Assembly: GCA_008828725.1 (NCBI GenBank) | Contig: MEHQ01001881.1 | Coordinates: forward strand, 413,240-477,239 | DNA length: 64,000 nt | Origin: Saccharina japonica | Lineage: Eukaryota > Sar > Phaeophyceae > Laminariales > Laminariaceae | Reading direction: 5' to 3' | Shown: in pieces, positions 60,388 through 64,000 of the stretch | Position numbering within the stretch: position 1 is the first letter of the stretch | Layout of the letters: every line of letters starts with the position of its first letter | Notes under the pieces: model-generated | Told to the model about the DNA's origin: nothing | The model's input: the letters and a program-made list of their open reading frames with translations, nothing else | Databases searched by the model: none | Program-made: the position numbers and the translations under genes

Positions 60388-60975
60388 TATCCAAAAAAAA
60401 GAGTGGTGTTTTGCGCACGCAGTATCATGCGCGGCCGATGATAACTCGCCCTAATCGGAACGAGATGACACCAAATCTCTGAGGCTGTATGCATCATTGC
60501 TCTGAGAGTGCTCTGACAGAGTGCTGGTTGCCAAGGTTGAGAGACGCTGATTAACTGTGTCTGGGCCTGTCGCCCGAAACTCGACAGCCTCACCAATTTC
60601 CTTTTTTTTTTCAAACTTTTTGTTTTGTGTCTGTTGTCACGTTTGTCGTGCAATTTGCCGTGCAATCGAAGAAAATGCGCAAAAAAAAAAAAAAAAAATT
60701 GTTTAGTGTTTGTTGTCCCGTTTGCCGTGTACATTCTGCGGTGCAGTAATTCAATATATCCAAAAAAAAAAAGTGGTGCTTTGCGCACGCAACATCATGC
60801 GCGGCCGATGATAACTCGCCTTACACGGAACGAGATGGCGCCAAATATCCGAGGCTGAAGGCACCATAATCATTGCTCCAAGAGTGCTGGATGAAGGCTG
60901 AGAGACGCTGATCAACTGTGTCTGGACCTCTCGCCCGAAATGCGACAGCCTCACCAATTTACGTTTTTTTCAATT
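60388..60975 (+). repeat. ~370-bp tandem repeat, one full and one partial unit
   Basis: TTGCGCACGCA-ATCATGCGCGGCCGATGATAACTCGCC recurs at 60411 and 60781. It is followed in both by AACGAGATG, a GAGAGTGCT word, AGAGACGCTGAT-AACTGTGTCTGG and GACAGCCTCACCAATTT. The units diverge by roughly 10-15% and carry A/T homopolymers. No coding content. Confidence 0.75.
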
Positions 60976-61042
60976 TTTTTGCTTTGTGTTTGTTGTCCCG
61001 TTTATGTATGTACATGCATGGTGCATGCCCATATGTCCTTCC

Positions 61043-61245
61043 TGCACGCACGAGCTGTTGGCATTTGCAAGTCGCACTGAATCAATTCAACGTCTTATAT
61101 CTGTTTACATTTTGGTCTGGTATACTTCCTTCTTCGTGCGCACAAGATCTCTTGGCATCTGCAAGTCGCACTGCACCAATTCAACAACGTTATCTCTGCA
61201 CCAATCCAACAACGTCTTCTATCTGACTACACTTTCGTCTGATGT
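61043..61245 (+). repeat. Short degenerate tandem repeat
   Basis: GGCATTTGCAAGTCGCACTG at 61060 and GGCATCTGCAAGTCGCACTG at 61155, each followed by CAATTCAAC and a TATCTCTG/TATCTGTT word. A third partial copy follows (CACCAATCCAACAACGTC). Confidence 0.65.
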
Positions 61246-62057
61246 ACTTTTTTGAGCGAGCGTAGCGGGCGGTGAATAGCCGCCCGTGGAGCGCAGCTTT
61301 GTATTACTATACAGTACGAGCAGCAGCAGCAGTCACCCTGGGAGCACTCTCAACTCTTGGCATCAAGTCTGACCTCCATCTTTCACCACAGCGCTGCTAC
61401 TACTCTGAATACAGTTCCAATATCATTCTGGGGGTTACGCGAGTGTGCGACCGGCGGCCGTCCAGGCCGCCGGCGAAGCCCCCTTGTACTCACTCGTAGT
61501 TTACATACACGAGTACCAGGTATACGAGTACGAGTATTGCTGCTCTGTTGCATTTACTGCAGTTTTCTTTTTTTGTTCTCCTTCACGCAGCTGGATTGCT
61601 AGCAGGGTAGGTCATGCCTGTCGTGTATGGCATTGCATTGTCTGTTCTGCTAGAACTGCATTGCAGCGTAGTATCTCTGTGTCGTAGCTTTGTGACCACA
61701 GAACTGGTATCTCTCTAGGATGAAGAATCGGCACGGACACTGGGTATGCTGGATGTCGACGGGTAGAAAGGACGGTTTTATGTGAAGAACACACACACAA
61801 TTTCTTATTGTGTTAGTATCGCAATCGAATGAGTAACAATCGCGTTGCTAGTCTCCGGTCTTACTAAAAAATAAGGTGTTGAGAAAGGGCCATTATTATC
61901 GAGCAAGTTTGAGTTTTGTCCAAGTGTTAGTATTGCAATCGAATGAGTATCATTCGCGTTGCTAGTCCCCAGTCCTGAAAAAATGCAAGTCTTTGTCCGG
62001 CGTTTTTCCCGCGGGCTCAGGGGTAGTTCCTCGTTGTCTTCAATGTTGCACAGAAAG

Positions 62058-62336
62058 ATGATGCTCCGAATACCTTGGAGTAAAGTAAGGAGTATTGGAG
62101 ATATAACAGTTCAGGTACTTCGTGTACTCAAAGTATTTCGGGGTTCAATACCGTACTCCGGGATACTGCTCGTACTCGGAGTATTTCGGGGTCCGATACT
62201 GCGGGTACTCGTTGTACTCCAAGTATTTGGGGCTTCAGTACTGCTCATACTCTAAGTACTCCGAGTATTCAGGCCGCCAGTACTCTCATACTCTTAAGTA
62301 CTCGGAGTACGAAATGCACTCGACACTCGGAGTATA
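62058..62336 (-). mobile_element. ACTCGGAGT element, half copy (reversed)
   Basis: It starts GATGCTCCGAATACCTTGGAG and runs through TACTCGGAGTATTTCGGGGT and CAGGCCGCCAGTACTCT to ACACTCGGAGTATAC. This is the reverse complement of the second half of the full copies at 20.8 and 31.2 kb. Confidence 0.7.
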
Positions 62337-62712
62337 CTGCACAACAATCGGACTGCATAGGACGGTGCTTTCGTTTTTCAGATCGAAAAATACAAATATG
62401 AAGCTCGAAATCGAACCGCATAGGAAACGGCCTCTTGATTGTGCAAAATCTGACCGGATCGAAAAATGGCATGGTCTCTAAATTCAAGATGTTATCCACG
62501 CAGCAAGCAAGCAGCAGCATCAACAACAGCAGCAGCAGCAGCACGATCGATGAGTTGGATGGCGACACAGCGACTTTGCTTCGCGCCCGACGACCAGCCG
62601 ACGATCGGTGCGTCTCTCCGTCGCCAAACTACAGTCGGCTGGCGAGAGCTCGGGCCTAGACACGAAGGGAAACGCCCTCGGCGCGCGCCTCTCCGTACTC
62701 GTAGACTTTACA

Positions 62713-62745
<33 letters not shown>

Positions 62746-63298
62746 CAGCAGCAGTAGTCAGTCAACGCTCGCATGCTTCGTTGTGTCAAAATACAAAATA
62801 CCAAGACAGGTCGACTCGAGCGCACCCGGCGCGTCGCCGCCAGACCAGAGGCAGCCAGCGTGGCTTCGGACGCTTGGGTTCTACGCCCAGTACAGCGCAC
62901 TCGGCGCGTCTCTTCGCGGCGCCAGACCACAACAACAGCAGTTGGTCTTGGCGTGGCATGTACTCATACACGTGGTGGCGAGGCGTGGCTTGCTTTCATG
63001 TCATGCAACCGCATGTTTCACCACAGCCATCAGGAACCCCCACCCCCTATTCAAAAATAGTAGTAATAAATGTGGAACTCCCAGTGGTCGCAGTTTTTTA
63101 TCAGGGTCTGCTGGAGGGTTGCTCGGCGAGCGTGCTGCTGTGCTCGGCGTGCGCTCACCAAGATACCGATACTCGGCCGAGGCCCATGGTGTGTTCTTGG
63201 CTGTCGAGGCGTGCAAAAACTGTCGCGATGCCGCTGCTGTGCGCCTAGAACGAGCTTTGAGGGTCGAGGGGACAAGGGGGTACCCGTGGTGTGGTTTC
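62337..63298. other. CAG-rich stretch without a recognised gene
   Basis: CAG/AAC runs at about 62505-62545 and 62715-62757 keep several frames open on both strands. GCGCACCCGGCGCGTC and GCGCACTCGGCGCGTC occur at about 62820 and 62897. None of the frames shows a domain. Confidence 0.4.
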
Positions 63299-63435
63299 AG
63301 GGGGTCACTTTTCTGTCACGCTTATCAACTTGATTTTGGGGGTCACTTTTCTGTCACGCTGAGTAACTTGAAAACTGGGGCAACTTTTGTCACGCCTATT
63401 ATCTTGAAAATCGGGCTTCACTTTTGGGATCATGC
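63299..63435 (+). repeat. ~46-bp tandem repeat, about three units
   Basis: Successive GGGGTCACTTTTCTGTCACGC words at 63301 and 63343, then GGGGCAACTTTTGTCACGCC, each followed by an AACTTGA(A/T)-type word. The array ends GGGCTTCACTTTTGGG. Confidence 0.7.
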
Positions 63436-63514
63436 TTGCTGAGTCTCCGGTCCAACTGGACCGGAGAACTTACGTGGATTCAAGGTGGATCTCGAACTCG
63501 AAACGCTGCACAGC

Positions 63515-63843
63515 TGCTCCGAGTATACTCGATCCTCCGAGTATCGAGTATTTTTTGTACTCTCGAGTACTGAGAGTATTAGAGTACTGGTGGCCTAACT
63601 TCTCGGAGTACTTGGAGTATGAGCAGTACTGCAGGCCCAAATACTCCGAGTACTGGGAGTATGAGCAGTGCTTATCCTCGAGTACAAGCAGTACCCGGGG
63701 TACAAACATCTAAATTACTCGGAGTACTTCGAGGATCGAGACTATTGAACACCGAAATACTGCGAATACACAAAGTACCTGAAGTATTTTTTCTCGGAAA
63801 TACTCTAATCATACTTCCAGGTAATGGGAGCATCTGTGAATTT
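63515..63843 (+). mobile_element. ACTCGGAGT element, half copy (forward)
   Basis: GCTGCTCCGAGTATACTCG to GGGAGCATCTGTGAATTTGAAATGCTATA corresponds to the first half and the start of the core of the full copies. The core then breaks off at about 63853, and unrelated sequence follows. Confidence 0.7.
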
Positions 63844-64000
63844 GAAATGCTATACATGTGGATACCAGGTCCCCTTCCCCTAGATAGTACCGCCTCATCA
63901 CACACAAGTTCAAGGTCAACCAGAGGTTGCCCACTCCGTTCCGTCAAGACCCGAGACACCAACCCACCTCGGTGTGTCCTCCACACCACAACCACATAAG

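Noticed and set aside
62466-63442. Long Ser/Arg-rich ORFs on both strands
   Set aside because: CAG runs keep several frames open at once; no domain, no consistent exon structure.

Overview
The window looks like nuclear DNA of a photosynthetic stramenopile, most likely a brown alga. Genes are split by many GT..AG introns of 0.2-3 kb (donors mostly GTGAGT/GTRAGN, acceptors YAG). Two genes encode plastid-type proteins, one with a presequence that has a signal-peptide-like stretch followed by a Phe-centred, ASAF-like motif. The non-coding DNA is full of CAG/CTG runs, short palindromic words, a tRNA-derived SINE and LTR elements. The organism call is inference.

Layout. 1-7.9 kb is a nest of transposons: a broken Ty3/gypsy chromovirus (+ strand, 5' part outside the window) carries a ~0.54-kb TIR element in its integrase region and a 4.36-kb LTR element (- strand, 300-bp LTRs) before its chromodomain. 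The inner element carries a gag-like ORF, a 376-aa ORF with 33-aa tandem repeats and a SINE. From 8 to 22.8 kb I recognise no host gene: one low-complexity ORF, a decayed chromovirus 3' fragment, a dispersed repeat cut by a SINE, and a 0.77-kb element made of ACTCGGAGT-like words.

22.9-30.0 kb (+): a nuclear gene for a plastid/cyanobacterial-type RimP (ribosome maturation factor); the last five exons join in phase. 30.0-34.5 kb: a repeat-rich spacer with a 94-bp direct repeat pair, a second ACTCGGAGT element with terminal inverted repeats, and a 0.93-kb foldback palindrome. 34.5-46.4 kb (+): 1-deoxy-D-xylulose-5-phosphate reductoisomerase (DXR), 11 exons, 466 aa. Its first exon lies in a 1,185-bp segment present twice in tandem with a single N at the junction, most likely an assembly artefact. 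48.2-54.6 kb (+): a nine-exon gene for a 913-aa C2-PX-TBC protein, a putative Rab GTPase-activating protein with both catalytic fingers intact. 54.7-58.5 kb (-): a convergent gene, stop codons only 147 bp apart, whose C-terminus resembles URI/Bud27-type unconventional prefoldins (tentative). 58.6-64 kb: tandem and dispersed repeats, including two half-copies of the ACTCGGAGT element; no gene recognised.

RimP and DXR would both act in the plastid: RimP in 30S ribosomal subunit assembly, DXR in the first committed step of the MEP isoprenoid pathway. The C2-PX-TBC protein would act at phosphoinositide-marked endosomal membranes. I see no sign that neighbouring genes form a functional unit. All gene models rest on hand-read splice sites and phase agreement; no database search was possible.
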